Assembly (NCBI GenBank): GCA_041743835.1 | Contig: JBGTLW010000142.1 | Location: 1 to 17,539, forward strand | DNA length: 17,539 nucleotides | Direction of reading: 5' to 3' | Source of the DNA: JBGTLW01 sp041743835 | Lineage (GTDB): Bacteria; Planctomycetota; Phycisphaerae; Phycisphaerales; Phycisphaeraceae | Part shown: piece after piece, positions 1-8,604 of the stretch | Layout: every line of letters begins with the position of its first letter | Position numbering within the stretch: the stretch's first letter is position 1 | The notes under the pieces: model-generated | The model's input: the letters and a program-made list of their open reading frames with translations, nothing else | The model's database searches: none | Told to the model about the DNA's origin: nothing | Made by a program: the position numbers and the translations under genes

Positions 1-1
1 C

Positions 2-409
2 CGCACGCTGCGGACGCTGGCCGGTGAGCCGGGGCTCGATGACCTGCACGTCGACTTGGCGGAAGGTTGCCGATGGGCGCTGAAGCATCAGCGCGAGGAT
101 GGGCTGTGGGGCTCGTACCTCGAAGAGCCGGGCACAGCCCCGGAAACCTCCGGCTCGGCGGGCATCGCGGCAGCCGTGGCGATCGCAGCGACACACGGCT
201 GGCTCGAACGCGAAGCGCTTGACGCGGCGAGGCAGACGCTGGTTGGCCTTGAGCCGTATGTCAGCGGCGACGGGCTGCTCGGGGGCATGTCGCAGTCCAA
301 CAAAAACGAAGCCGGGGAAGACGTGCAACGCAGCCCGTACCGCGTGCTCGGTGCGTGCGCGACCGGCATGGCTGGGCAACTGATCGCTGCGCTCCATCAC
401 CAAGACTGA
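2..409 (+). CDS. GH88/GH105-type unsaturated uronyl hydrolase, C-terminal fragment (5' end outside window)
   Basis: The frame is open from base 2 and stops with TGA at 407-409, so this is the last ~135 residues of a gene that begins upstream. Visible landmarks are DGLWGSYLEEPG, then PETSGSAGIAAAVAIA, then a helix with HGWLE, and a loop SGDGLLGGMSQ. This order (DGLW, ETSGSA, G-W-L, DG-x-x-GG) is what I know from the end of the (alpha/alpha)6 barrel of GH88 and GH105 enzymes. Those families hydrate the double bond of unsaturated glucuronyl or rhamnogalacturonyl ends produced by polysaccharide lyases. The catalytic Asp residues would lie upstream of the window and cannot be checked. The neighbouring secreted beta-helix enzymes fit a role in uronate-glycan breakdown. 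GH88 and GH105 cannot be told apart from this piece. Confidence 0.72.
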   Translation, partial: RTLRTLAGEPGLDDLHVDLAEGCRWALKHQREDGLWGSYLEEPGTAPETSGSAGIAAAVAIAATHGWLEREALDAARQTLVGLEPYVSGDGLLGGMSQSNKNEAGEDVQRSPYRVLGACATGMAGQLIAALHHQD

Positions 410-420
410 AAGGACACACG

Positions 421-876
421 ATGCCAAAGACTTCCACCACCCACATCGTCTGCCGTGTTGAGGATCTGCCGCCCGGCTCGCGTAAGATCGTCGAGGTCGC
501 GGGCAAGTCCATCGGTGTGTTCAATGTCCACGGCTCGTACCACGCCATCCGCAACGTCTGCCCGCACCAACTCGCGCCGCTGTGCGAGGGCGCGGTCACC
601 GGCACCGCTATCTCCGATGGGCCGGGCCACGGCGAGTGGGTCCGCGATGGCGAGCTGATCCGCTGCCCGTGGCACGGCTGGGAGTTCGAGATCGCCACGG
701 GTCAAAGCGTTTTCAACCCCCACCGCTGCCGGGTCAAGAGCTATCAGGTCACCGTCGAGGCCGGGTCCGCTCAGACCCCCGCCGTGACCCGCACGGTGTC
801 AGCCGATGAGCCGGACCCAGCGGTGGAGACCTACCCCGTCACCGTCGAGGGCAGCCGGATCGTGCTGCATCTCTGA
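421..876 (+). CDS. Rieske [2Fe-2S] domain protein
   Basis: This 151-residue protein has a Rieske cluster-binding pattern: C47-P-H49 in NVCPHQLAPLCEG and C82-P-W-H85 in RCPWHGWEF. Two Cys and two His would ligate one [2Fe-2S] cluster and carry electrons to an unknown partner. Spacing between the two halves is 32 residues, longer than the usual 15-17; the extra stretch contains GPGHGEWVRDGE. No signal peptide or membrane segment is visible, so it is probably cytoplasmic. The ATG at 421 is chosen because AAAGGA lies about 7 bases upstream at 409-414 and the preceding gene stops at 409; a longer in-frame extension back to 355 would overlap that gene and has no ribosome site. The 11-base gap implies co-transcription with the GH88/105 gene. 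No oxygenase or reductase partner is present here. Confidence 0.85.
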   Translation: MPKTSTTHIVCRVEDLPPGSRKIVEVAGKSIGVFNVHGSYHAIRNVCPHQLAPLCEGAVTGTAISDGPGHGEWVRDGELIRCPWHGWEFEIATGQSVFNPHRCRVKSYQVTVEAGSAQTPAVTRTVSADEPDPAVETYPVTVEGSRIVLHL

Positions 877-882
877 GCCAGC

Positions 883-908
883 ACGCGAACAAATCACTGT
901 TGCCGCGT
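883..908. terminator. Hairpin between convergent genes, possible bidirectional terminator
   Basis: ACGCG at 883-887 pairs with CGCGT at 904-908, and AACA at 888-891 pairs with TGTT at 898-901. This gives nine pairs with a two-base bulge (902-903) and the six-base loop AATCAC. It begins seven bases after the Rieske stop codon and lies between two converging genes. There is no clean T-run on the plus strand (AAAACATC follows), so intrinsic termination is uncertain. Confidence 0.4.
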
Positions 909-944
909 AAAACATCTTCACGGAATCACGGCTCTGCGGCCGGG

Positions 945-3911
945 CTATGGCTTGGGCAGAAATAAATGCTCGGCGTCGATGAACTGATTCTTGATCGGCC
1001 CCTCCCACTTCAGGCGTGCCCCCGCGTGGCCGTCGGCGTAGATCTCGAAAGCGATCGTGTATCGCTTGCCCGCTTCGAGGTGGATCGGCGGGCTGTGCGT
1101 CCACTCGTTACGCGTGGTCCATTCGTTGTGTACCACTTTCCCGTCGAGCAGGACCCGCCCGCCCCGCCGCACGCCGGTGTTGAACCGATATTCGCCGCTG
1201 ACCTTGGGACGCAGCACCCCGCTCCACCGGGCGACGAACTTTTGGCCTTCGACGCCCTCGCCGGGGCTTCCGTCGCCCCACCAATAGTCCACGCGGGTAT
1301 CGATCCGGGTGTGCGTCGGCTCGGCGGCGAAGCTGTCACCGTTCCAGAACTCAGCGAGGAGTCCTTCGCCATCGTGCCAGGCCGTGAAAGTCTGGGCGGG
1401 CTCGGCCACCGTCATCGCGGCGCGGCTTCGGTCGGTGATACGATTGAGCGTCAGCGTATAGGCTTGCCCGTCGGCGAGCGGAGTCCGGGCCTCCAAGATC
1501 ACGCGGGTTCCCTCGGGGGTCAGCCGAGCGCGTCCGATCTCAACCGACGGCTCAAGCGTGTAGTTGGCTGGATCGACGGCAGACACCGGCGTCAGCGGTT
1601 TGTCGAAGTCCAGGAGGATGAGCGTGGGATGACGCGGGTCCACACTCACTTTCGTGACGGTAGGCGGCGTCGTATCCGCGGGTGTGGTGATGCTGGCGGC
1701 TGCATGTTGCGATACGCCGCCGCGTAAGCACTCCGTCATGATGCGGTAGTCGTAGGCGGCCAGCTCGTCCAGCCCCGTGTCTGTGAACTCGTGCTGGCCG
1801 ACGGGCACGGTGGCGATGTGCGTCCCGTTTCGCTCGATGCGATAGCCACGCAACGCGATCGACTCGGGCGTCACGCCCGTCCACCGCAGGTCGGCCCGGC
1901 TGCTGGACACCGCCTTGACGCTGAACCCGCCCGGCGTCGCTGGCTCGCTTTGCGGCGGATCAAAAGCCCGGCCCGCCAGCGTCAACGGGTACTCGCGCGA
2001 ACCGCCTTTCTCTCGGCTTTCGCCGTCCCACGTGTCCTTGAACTTGACCCGGTAGTCGCCTTGGCCTCCCACACGGAAGACGGTGGCAAGCCAGCCCTCT
2101 TGGTTCTCGACGAACGCGTCTTTGATCTGGGAAGCGTCGCCCGAGGGGACCATGGCATACAGCCCGTAGCACTCGGTGATGCCCCCGACATTGAACACCG
2201 CCCTGGGCCAGCCTTCGACCTTCATGCCCAGTATCCACGCCCGCCCGCCGTGGTTTTCAAACTGCGGGGTGGAACCGAATTCGGAATTGAGCTGCCTGGC
2301 CCAGAGGTTCTGCGGGTACAGCACTTTGGGCCGGGCGAACATACCATCTTCGAGGAAAATGTCGCCGGTGCCTCGCGGGGTGTTGCGGTAGGTCAGGTCG
2401 GACTTGCGGATGGCCAGCGTGCGGCCGCTGTTGTGCTCGACCACCTTCGCGTTGCTCGATCCCGAAAGATGCTCGATCACCACGAAATCGCCATCCCCCT
2501 CGTCGAATCGAAACAGGGGATCGACGCGATCCACACCTCTGGCCCGGTTAAGCCTGGCTTCCATGCCCATGATCTTGCGTACCTTGCCGCGGATCACGAT
2601 GGTTTCTGCCACGACATACTCCCCGTTAGGCAGATAGACGATTTCCGCGCCGCTGTCGATGGCCTCCTGAATCCCAGCCGTGCGACTGCCCGCCGCAAAA
2701 TCGCGCGGGCTCGCCCACTTGTCGAACTGGCTGTGGTGGAAGATCGGCGTTTCCTTCACGGGGAGATCGGGTACCTCGATCGGCCCGTCATGCAGACGCA
2801 CGGGCTCGCGTGAACTGAACAGCGCGATGTTGCCCTGTCCCGATTGCGGCCGAAGGTCCACTGCGGGGGACAGCGGCTCCGTGCCGCTCAGCGACGCGAC
2901 GCCGACCGGGTAACCCTCCACATCCACGCCTTTGAGCGTGAGGCGCCCATCGCTGGCGATGGCGGGCGGCGCGGTATCCGTCCCCGCATAGACGAAACGG
3001 CTATCGAGAATCGTCACAATCGCGCCGCGGCCCTTGATCTGAAAGACGGGCACAGCGTTGTGGCTTTCGATGCCGCGCAGCGTCATGAACGCGTTGTCGA
3101 TGTCCACGCCAGCGACCTTCTGATCGCTGAGCAGCACGTGCTCGAAGGTCATCGAGCAATCCATGTGCCTTTGACGTATGCCGAAATCAAACCCGTCGAT
3201 CCAGACGTTCTTGATGAGACCCGGCCCCGGCCACGGCCGGGTCATGTCAAGCCCGACCAGCCCACCGCCCCGGATCGTGACTTCCTCGATGGTGCCGCGA
3301 TTGCTTGCGAGGTAGTCGATGCCGATCGCGCCGGGATTGTCCTTGCCGGTGTCCACCGTGAAGTTCATGAGCGTGTTGCGGAACGCTTCGTTCCCCCACC
3401 CCCCGATGCGGCTGTCGTGGCCTTTGCCGTGACCGGTGGACCCCGTGACGATCATGGGCTTGGGCTTGTCCTTGTCGCCGAAGCCAGGCGCTTCATCCGC
3501 GAGACGAAGGATGGTTCGCTCGCGGCTCTCGCCGACGAGGATCAAGCCGCAGCGCCAGCCGTCGCTCCACCCGCCCTGCCCATCGGGCGCGTCGGTCACC
3601 CGGGCGCGGATCGAGTCCCGGATCACGTAGGTTCCCGCGGGGAGATACACAAACCCCGGGTTGCGGAAGCGGTGGTCACCCAGCGCGTGGCGAACCGCCT
3701 GAGCAATGGCGTCCGTGTCATCCGTGACGCCATCGCCCTTGGCACCAAACGCACGGACGTTCACCACATTCGCCTGATCTGGAAACCGGTACTCGATGCG
3801 ATCCGTTCGGTAGGAGAACGACTCGGCCCACAACGACGCAGGCGGAAACAACATCAGTGCGGTCATCATCAGCGTCAAACCAAGGGCTTTACTCAGGCAG
3901 GCATGTGTCAT
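945..3911 (-). CDS. Secreted GH55/Pectate_lyase_3-like beta-helix enzyme with FN3, Ig-like and PA14 modules
   Basis: A 988-residue secreted multidomain protein. Residues 1-29 form a signal peptide ending ASLWA. The first beta-helix module opens at ~49 with VVNVRAFGAKGDGVTDDT, the hallmark of Pectate_lyase_3/GH55-type proteins, and carries FTVDTGKDNPGAIG near 185. A second such module begins near 388, with AGIQEAIDSGAEIVYLPNG at ~412. An FN3 domain spans ~658-747, an SbsA-like Ig domain ~748-846, and a PA14 domain ~850-988 (GLLAEFWNG, then YRFNTGVRRGGRVLLDGK). GH55 enzymes known to me are beta-1,3-glucanases with twin beta-helices, but related proteins act on pectin-like chains, so the substrate is open. 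ATG at 3911 is preferred over one at 3965, because the signal peptide starts there. It follows the GH-A gene by 109 bases on the same strand. It shares its catalytic part with the protein at 6671-8551. Confidence 0.85.
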   Translation of the reverse strand: MTHACLSKALGLTLMMTALMLFPPASLWAESFSYRTDRIEYRFPDQANVVNVRAFGAKGDGVTDDTDAIAQAVRHALGDHRFRNPGFVYLPAGTYVIRDSIRARVTDAPDGQGGWSDGWRCGLILVGESRERTILRLADEAPGFGDKDKPKPMIVTGSTGHGKGHDSRIGGWGNEAFRNTLMNFTVDTGKDNPGAIGIDYLASNRGTIEEVTIRGGGLVGLDMTRPWPGPGLIKNVWIDGFDFGIRQRHMDCSMTFEHVLLSDQKVAGVDIDNAFMTLRGIESHNAVPVFQIKGRGAIVTILDSRFVYAGTDTAPPAIASDGRLTLKGVDVEGYPVGVASLSGTEPLSPAVDLRPQSGQGNIALFSSREPVRLHDGPIEVPDLPVKETPIFHHSQFDKWASPRDFAAGSRTAGIQEAIDSGAEIVYLPNGEYVVAETIVIRGKVRKIMGMEARLNRARGVDRVDPLFRFDEGDGDFVVIEHLSGSSNAKVVEHNSGRTLAIRKSDLTYRNTPRGTGDIFLEDGMFARPKVLYPQNLWARQLNSEFGSTPQFENHGGRAWILGMKVEGWPRAVFNVGGITECYGLYAMVPSGDASQIKDAFVENQEGWLATVFRVGGQGDYRVKFKDTWDGESREKGGSREYPLTLAGRAFDPPQSEPATPGGFSVKAVSSSRADLRWTGVTPESIALRGYRIERNGTHIATVPVGQHEFTDTGLDELAAYDYRIMTECLRGGVSQHAAASITTPADTTPPTVTKVSVDPRHPTLILLDFDKPLTPVSAVDPANYTLEPSVEIGRARLTPEGTRVILEARTPLADGQAYTLTLNRITDRSRAAMTVAEPAQTFTAWHDGEGLLAEFWNGDSFAAEPTHTRIDTRVDYWWGDGSPGEGVEGQKFVARWSGVLRPKVSGEYRFNTGVRRGGRVLLDGKVVHNEWTTRNEWTHSPPIHLEAGKRYTIAFEIYADGHAGARLKWEGPIKNQFIDAEHLFLPKP

Positions 3912-4020
3912 GGGGATTTCGTTCCGGTGTGGGGTGGGCGGCGAACAACAAACATGGGAATACACATCAGGGCCTTGGGGGTCTCTTCACGCCACGCGCG
4001 GGCGAGAGCGTGACGCGAAT

Positions 4021-6387
4021 CTATCGCTCGAACTCCACAATAAACACGGGCTTGTCCGCGGGCAGGCGGAACGTGCCGTCGGTGACGACGCCTTCGCCGA
4101 TCGGTCGCAGATGCCAGTCCCGCATCACGTAGCGCATGCCGTCGAGGTGCGGCGACTGCACCGTGACACCCACGCGAGCCACGAGCACCGGCGTTTTGCC
4201 GGGCTTGGCCGCCCACGCGCCCCAGAACTCACGCGGCGGGACATCCTTGGGCCCGTCACGCTGCATGCCCTGGTTGCTCCGCGTCACGTCCAGCTCGTAC
4301 CCGCTGTTGAAGCTTGTGCTCACCGCCATCAGCAGCGCCCGCCGCGTATCAGCTAGCGGTTGGCCATCCGCGCTGGTCAGCCCGAGCGAGATGTACCGCT
4401 CATCCTCGGTCACCGGGTAGGGCATCCCTTCGGGGTTGATGATTTCGATGTTGCTGAAACGCACCCCCTGGTCGAACTTGATCGCATCCTTGCCATAGTC
4501 GGCGAAGAAGCCGGTGTACGTCACCGCAGATGGCGCATCCATCACCAGGTGGCCGCGCTTGCGATCGATACTGATCTGCCCGGTCGGCCGCAGCGGGTTG
4601 GACTCGTACACGTTCGGGCGAACGGACGGGCCGACGACCTCGTCATCCTCGCGATTCGGATCGATGAGGACCTGCACGCCGTGGCGGTAGGCGGTGGGGG
4701 TGAATCGTCGGCCCAGTTCGCCGAAGCTACGCCCGTAGTCCATGCTCGCCGGGTCCAGCAGGCTGCGTCGGCCAAAGATGAAGGTGGTCGGCTCGGCGAT
4801 CGGGTCCAGCGCGCGGTTCCTAAAAATCTCCCCCGCGATGCGCATCGCCGCGTTCTGCACCTCGTCGTCGCGGAAGTTGAAGTAGTCGTGGTAGATGGCG
4901 ACCATCCCGTCCCAAGGGTTCGCCGAGTCGGCGAGGTCGCGCGGGCGTCCGCTGGCCGAGTGCCAGAGGATGATGTCCCAGTCGTGCAGCGACGCCAGCG
5001 TGACCAGGAGCATCGGGTACTCGGCCCGGTATTTCGTGCGTGCGTCGATGTTGGTCTCGTAAACGAAGTGGGGCTTGCCCACCGCAGCGGACTGCTCGAG
5101 CCAGGGCACGTCCCAGCCGGTCTTGGGCGAGTTGTCCAGGGCGCTGTAGAAGGGGAACCGCTTGTCGCTGGGGTCGTGTCCCATGCCCTTGCTGTAGGAG
5201 CAGGTGCTCACCGCGTCGGCGAACTGGTGCATGTACGCCTGCTGGATGCTGTAGTCGTTGCCGCTGTCAAAAACAATCGGACCAAGGCGGACGCTCTTGC
5301 CCATCCCACGCATCGCCTCGGCGGTGCGCTGCTTGTACGACACCACCACGTCGATGAAGAACGCGTTGACATCCTCGCCGCGCGCCCGGGTGAAATCGTC
5401 ACGGCTGTAGGCCTGTCGCTCGACGCGCAGACGCTCGATGATGGCTGGGTTGGTGTCGTTCACCGCGTCCTGCGGATCGACGGGGTTGGCCAGCGGCGCG
5501 AGCATCACGGTTCCATTGGCCAGCGATTCGCCCTCCAGCAGGAAGCCCCATGCTTTCCGAAGCGCTTCGTCGCTGCCGTATTTTTCTCGCAGGAAGCCGT
5601 TCCAACGATCAATGAGTTGGTTTCGGAAATAGGGGTGGACCTTCTGCCAGGCCCCGCGGGTCAGGTGACGGAAGGGGAACCGCTCGTTGGTGATCTCCCA
5701 CACGGCCACCTGCGGGTCGTCGCCCAGCCGCAGCCCGTCCTTGTAGTGGTTGGGGAAGCTGGCGATCTGCCGCTTCCGCTCGATGGCCAGCGCCTGCCAG
5801 CGTGGGTCCCACATGCGGGGCAGGCCGAAGTTCAGGCCCAGGCCCTCGGGCTTGCCCTCGGTCCATTCCCGCATGGCCGCCGCCCACGCCTCGGCGGTCT
5901 CTGGCTGATCGATGATGCCCACATCCGCTGCGGTGATGTTGCCCAGGCCGTTGGTCGAACTCATCCACAACTTCACGCCGCGCTGGTCGAGCTGGTGATA
6001 GAAGTATGCCGCCATGTCCGCCGCCGATCCGTCGCCGGGCGTGTAGTCGTGGTTGCGCGCAAACTCCACGCCGCTCTCCCACGTGCGGTACATGTTGAAG
6101 CCAAGATCGGCAATGCGTTCGGCCCAGAGATCGGCGCTGCGGCGTTCCTTCGCAACCCGGGCCTCTCGCTGCTCGGGGGTCTCGTCCGCCTGCTGCGATA
6201 CACCGCCCACCCGCCCACCAATGAACCCCCAGAACCGCACCGGCTTGCCGCCCAGCGATAGCCCGCTCCCGTCCACGCTCACATACGCCTCGTCGGGCGG
6301 CAGCGCGGTATCGGCAGCAGCGCGACCGTTCGACAGCACCAGGCTCATCGCAAACGTGCCGGCTAGAAACAACTTCAAACATTTCAT
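4021..6387 (-). CDS. Secreted clan GH-A glycoside hydrolase, family not assigned
   Basis: A 788-residue protein with an N-terminal signal peptide (hydrophobic stretch ~5-19, likely cleavage after the Ala-rich GRAAA near 25). GGKPVRFWGF at 47-56 and FNMYRTWE near 97-104 resemble the first strands of GH5-like (beta/alpha)8 barrels. AVWEITNE at 228-235 supplies the Asn-Glu pair at the end of strand 4 (E235, candidate acid/base), and HFVYET at 440-445 supplies E444 as candidate nucleophile on strand 7. This two-glutamate arrangement defines retaining clan GH-A enzymes. The barrel probably ends near 480; the remaining ~300 residues look like beta-sandwich material. I cannot place it in a numbered GH family. 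The start at 6387 has AGGA about 8 bases upstream. It sits between the two GH55-like genes, which suggests action on the same glycan. Confidence 0.8.
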   Translation of the reverse strand: MKCLKLFLAGTFAMSLVLSNGRAAADTALPPDEAYVSVDGSGLSLGGKPVRFWGFIGGRVGGVSQQADETPEQREARVAKERRSADLWAERIADLGFNMYRTWESGVEFARNHDYTPGDGSAADMAAYFYHQLDQRGVKLWMSSTNGLGNITAADVGIIDQPETAEAWAAAMREWTEGKPEGLGLNFGLPRMWDPRWQALAIERKRQIASFPNHYKDGLRLGDDPQVAVWEITNERFPFRHLTRGAWQKVHPYFRNQLIDRWNGFLREKYGSDEALRKAWGFLLEGESLANGTVMLAPLANPVDPQDAVNDTNPAIIERLRVERQAYSRDDFTRARGEDVNAFFIDVVVSYKQRTAEAMRGMGKSVRLGPIVFDSGNDYSIQQAYMHQFADAVSTCSYSKGMGHDPSDKRFPFYSALDNSPKTGWDVPWLEQSAAVGKPHFVYETNIDARTKYRAEYPMLLVTLASLHDWDIILWHSASGRPRDLADSANPWDGMVAIYHDYFNFRDDEVQNAAMRIAGEIFRNRALDPIAEPTTFIFGRRSLLDPASMDYGRSFGELGRRFTPTAYRHGVQVLIDPNREDDEVVGPSVRPNVYESNPLRPTGQISIDRKRGHLVMDAPSAVTYTGFFADYGKDAIKFDQGVRFSNIEIINPEGMPYPVTEDERYISLGLTSADGQPLADTRRALLMAVSTSFNSGYELDVTRSNQGMQRDGPKDVPPREFWGAWAAKPGKTPVLVARVGVTVQSPHLDGMRYVMRDWHLRPIGEGVVTDGTFRLPADKPVFIVEFER

Positions 6388-6670
6388 GCTGTGTTCCTGA
6401 TTCTCTGGAAGCCCACGCCTGTCATGTGAACGCCACCCTGAACAGCGCGTCGGTATGTGTGTTACTTCGATAGTGACATCGTTGCACCTGCGTTAGTTGC
6501 CGCCACGCCGCGAGGGTTGGGCCGGCTGCTGGACACCGCGACCTCGACGGCGCACGCCGCGACCGCGTCAAGCAAAACCTTAAGTCCCTCGAACGCGCAT
6601 TCGCCCAGCCCCGCTTGTGACCGCCCCGGCCGACACATCGTTCGACGCGGCATGGGGGTGGCGCGTTAGA
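6388..6670. other. Intergenic stretch with a possible decayed FN3 fragment
   Basis: These 283 bases separate the shorter GH55-like gene from the GH-A gene. A 63-codon frame on the minus strand (6462-6653) has no ribosome binding site and no recognisable fold. Part of that frame, around 6523-6560, reads VEVAVSSSR and shares an 18-base exact match with the FN3 start of the larger GH55-like gene (at ~1896-1913), which reads VKAVSSSR in the corresponding frame. I see no clear terminator or promoter here, apart from the AGGA ribosome site belonging to the GH-A gene. Confidence 0.3.
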
Positions 6671-8551
6671 TCAAGGGGCCGCGGCGCGGTAGAGCGACAA
6701 GTGATAGCCCTTGATCTCGTTGCGTTCGAGCGTGCGGGTCTGGCCGTCGCGCGTCTCCTCCACGATGGTCTTGAACGGCGTGTCGTGGTGGTAGAACCCC
6801 AGCGTGACCGACACCTGCGAATCGCTGACCTTGATCATCGGCGGGTCCAGCGGCTGCTTGCCCCACGACTGATACGCCACACCGCCGAGCACCTCGGCCT
6901 TGGCACCGTTCTCGGCGACCAAATGCGTGGTCCGGCCCTCGGTCTTCAGGCCCAACACCCACAGCGTCCCGCCATCGACGTGCATCATGTCCGCACGGAA
7001 CGTCTCGGGATTGAACTGCCGGGCCCAGACTTGCTCCCCCTTGCCCACGGCCAGCGTGGAATGCCGGCTCGGCGAGAAATCCTCGATGAACCATCGCCCG
7101 CCGGGCTCGGCCTTCTTGGTGATGCCGCCCACGCCCAGGTTCTTGAGCACGATGGTCTTGCCTGATTTGTTCTCGAACATGGTCACATGGTTGGGGCACT
7201 TCCATCCGCCCAGCAGGAAGAAGCGTTCGATGACGAGCACGTCGCTGGTGAGGTCCTCGAAGGTGAAGACCGCCGGGCCATCCTTAAACACGCCCGCGGG
7301 GTCTTGGACGTTGACGATGCCGGTCATGCCGATGATGCGGTTGATGCTGCCGTGGACGCGGATGGGGCCGCTGACCACAAGCTTCTCGCTGCGCGGGAAG
7401 TAGAGCGTGGTCTTGCCCGCAGCGGCGGCGGCGTCGATGGCCTCCTGCAATGCCTTGGTCACGTCCCGCCCGCCCTCGTCGCTGACGGTGAACCACTGGT
7501 CCAGGTCCGTCTCCCAGGGCACCTCGGGCGTCTCCTCGATCGGCAGCCGCAGGCTCTGGGCCGGTGCGTCGAACAACGCGTAACCCTTGAGCCCGTGCCA
7601 CTCATCGATCGTTTCGCCGGTGTGTTGCGTGCCGTCGGCCTGCTGGAGGATGTGCCCGTAGCCCGCCTGCATGATGTCGCGGAGGAACACCTTGGCGTCT
7701 TCGGTGACGATGGCGGTCTGGTCGGCGCCGCCGCCCCGCAGGTCCGCCTCGAGCAGGGTGAGGTGGGCGTGCTTGCCGTTTCGCACGGCGGTCACGGCGT
7801 TGTCGCTTTTCAGGCCCCGCATCGTCACCCGTGCGATGACATTGCTAAACCCGACCTTGCGCTGATGACGCAGCGTGATGTGTTCGAGCACCAGCGAGAA
7901 GCTGTTTCCTGTGGTGACGCCCTCGTCGAAGCCTTCGATGGTGATGCGCTTGATCAGCCCCGGGCCGTTCTGGCTCTGGCGCAGGTCCAGCCCGATAAGC
8001 CCGGCCTTGTCGGGGTCGGTGCTGCGGATGGTCACCCGCTCCATCATGCCCACGTTGTTGGTCATGAACCGCACGCCGATCGCTCCGGGGTTGCCCCGCC
8101 CCACGTCCACGGTGAAGTTGCGGGCGTAGCTGTGCATCGCGTCGCCGGTGCTTTGACCGTCGTAGAGCGACCAGACGATGCCGGGCTTGTCCGGGTCCGC
8201 GAACCCCTCGCTGTTGTCTTTGAGCTTGAACACCGTGCCCGCCTCGCTCTGGCCCTGCACGGTCATAAACCGCGTGTCGCTGTGCGGCTTGGCGTTAAAC
8301 AGCCCCAGGGGCTTGCTCACCAGATACGTGCCATTGCGGAAGTACAGCCGCTTATTCCCGCCGGGCTTCACGCCCTCGGCAATCGCATTGAGGATCGCCT
8401 GGGTGTCGTCGGTCACCCCGTCGCCGGTCGCACCGAACACCTTGACCACATCCACCATGCCCGCGTCGTCGGGGAACACAATGCTCTCCGCGTGGTGGGG
8501 TATGCAGATCATCGCGAGACAGAGGGACAAGCAAGCGCATCGAAACGTCAT
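6671..8551 (-). CDS. Secreted GH55/Pectate_lyase_3-like beta-helix enzyme without accessory modules
   Basis: A 626-residue paralogue of the catalytic half of the protein at 945-3911. Residues 1-22 look like a signal peptide (Cys-rich CACLSLCLAMIC core, end PHHA). The first beta-helix repeat begins at ~35 with VVKVFGATGDGVTDDT; a second module starts near 340 with ALQEAIDAAAAAGKTTLYFP at ~367. Motifs shared with the larger paralogue, in the same order, are FTVDxGxxNPGAIG, GPGLIKxxxIxGFDxG, WARQ(L/F)N and WxLGxKxEG. It ends exactly where the larger protein passes into FN3, so it lacks FN3, Ig-like and PA14 parts. Likely role: cleavage of a polysaccharide outside the cytoplasm; substrate unknown. 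The ATG at 8551 has AAAGG about 8 bases upstream. It lies 53 bases after the second prepilin-like gene. Confidence 0.85.
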   Translation of the reverse strand: MTFRCACLSLCLAMICIPHHAESIVFPDDAGMVDVVKVFGATGDGVTDDTQAILNAIAEGVKPGGNKRLYFRNGTYLVSKPLGLFNAKPHSDTRFMTVQGQSEAGTVFKLKDNSEGFADPDKPGIVWSLYDGQSTGDAMHSYARNFTVDVGRGNPGAIGVRFMTNNVGMMERVTIRSTDPDKAGLIGLDLRQSQNGPGLIKRITIEGFDEGVTTGNSFSLVLEHITLRHQRKVGFSNVIARVTMRGLKSDNAVTAVRNGKHAHLTLLEADLRGGGADQTAIVTEDAKVFLRDIMQAGYGHILQQADGTQHTGETIDEWHGLKGYALFDAPAQSLRLPIEETPEVPWETDLDQWFTVSDEGGRDVTKALQEAIDAAAAAGKTTLYFPRSEKLVVSGPIRVHGSINRIIGMTGIVNVQDPAGVFKDGPAVFTFEDLTSDVLVIERFFLLGGWKCPNHVTMFENKSGKTIVLKNLGVGGITKKAEPGGRWFIEDFSPSRHSTLAVGKGEQVWARQFNPETFRADMMHVDGGTLWVLGLKTEGRTTHLVAENGAKAEVLGGVAYQSWGKQPLDPPMIKVSDSQVSVTLGFYHHDTPFKTIVEETRDGQTRTLERNEIKGYHLSLYRAAAP

Positions 8552-8604
8552 GGTTAAGCCTTTAGAATGTGGGTTTGCGAGATAACGTGGGCGACAAAAG
8601 CGGT

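Noticed and set aside
4360..6261. 633-codon open frame on the plus strand opposite the GH-A gene
   Set aside because: It is an antisense shadow created by high third-position GC; the opposite strand carries signal peptide, catalytic motifs and a ribosome site. The same applies to long frames at 1791-2813, 2844-4013, 7187-8557 and 15935-17215.
6462..6653. 63-codon minus-strand frame between the GH55-like and GH-A genes
   Set aside because: No ribosome binding site, no recognisable domain and low-complexity composition; kept only as a possible decayed FN3 fragment.
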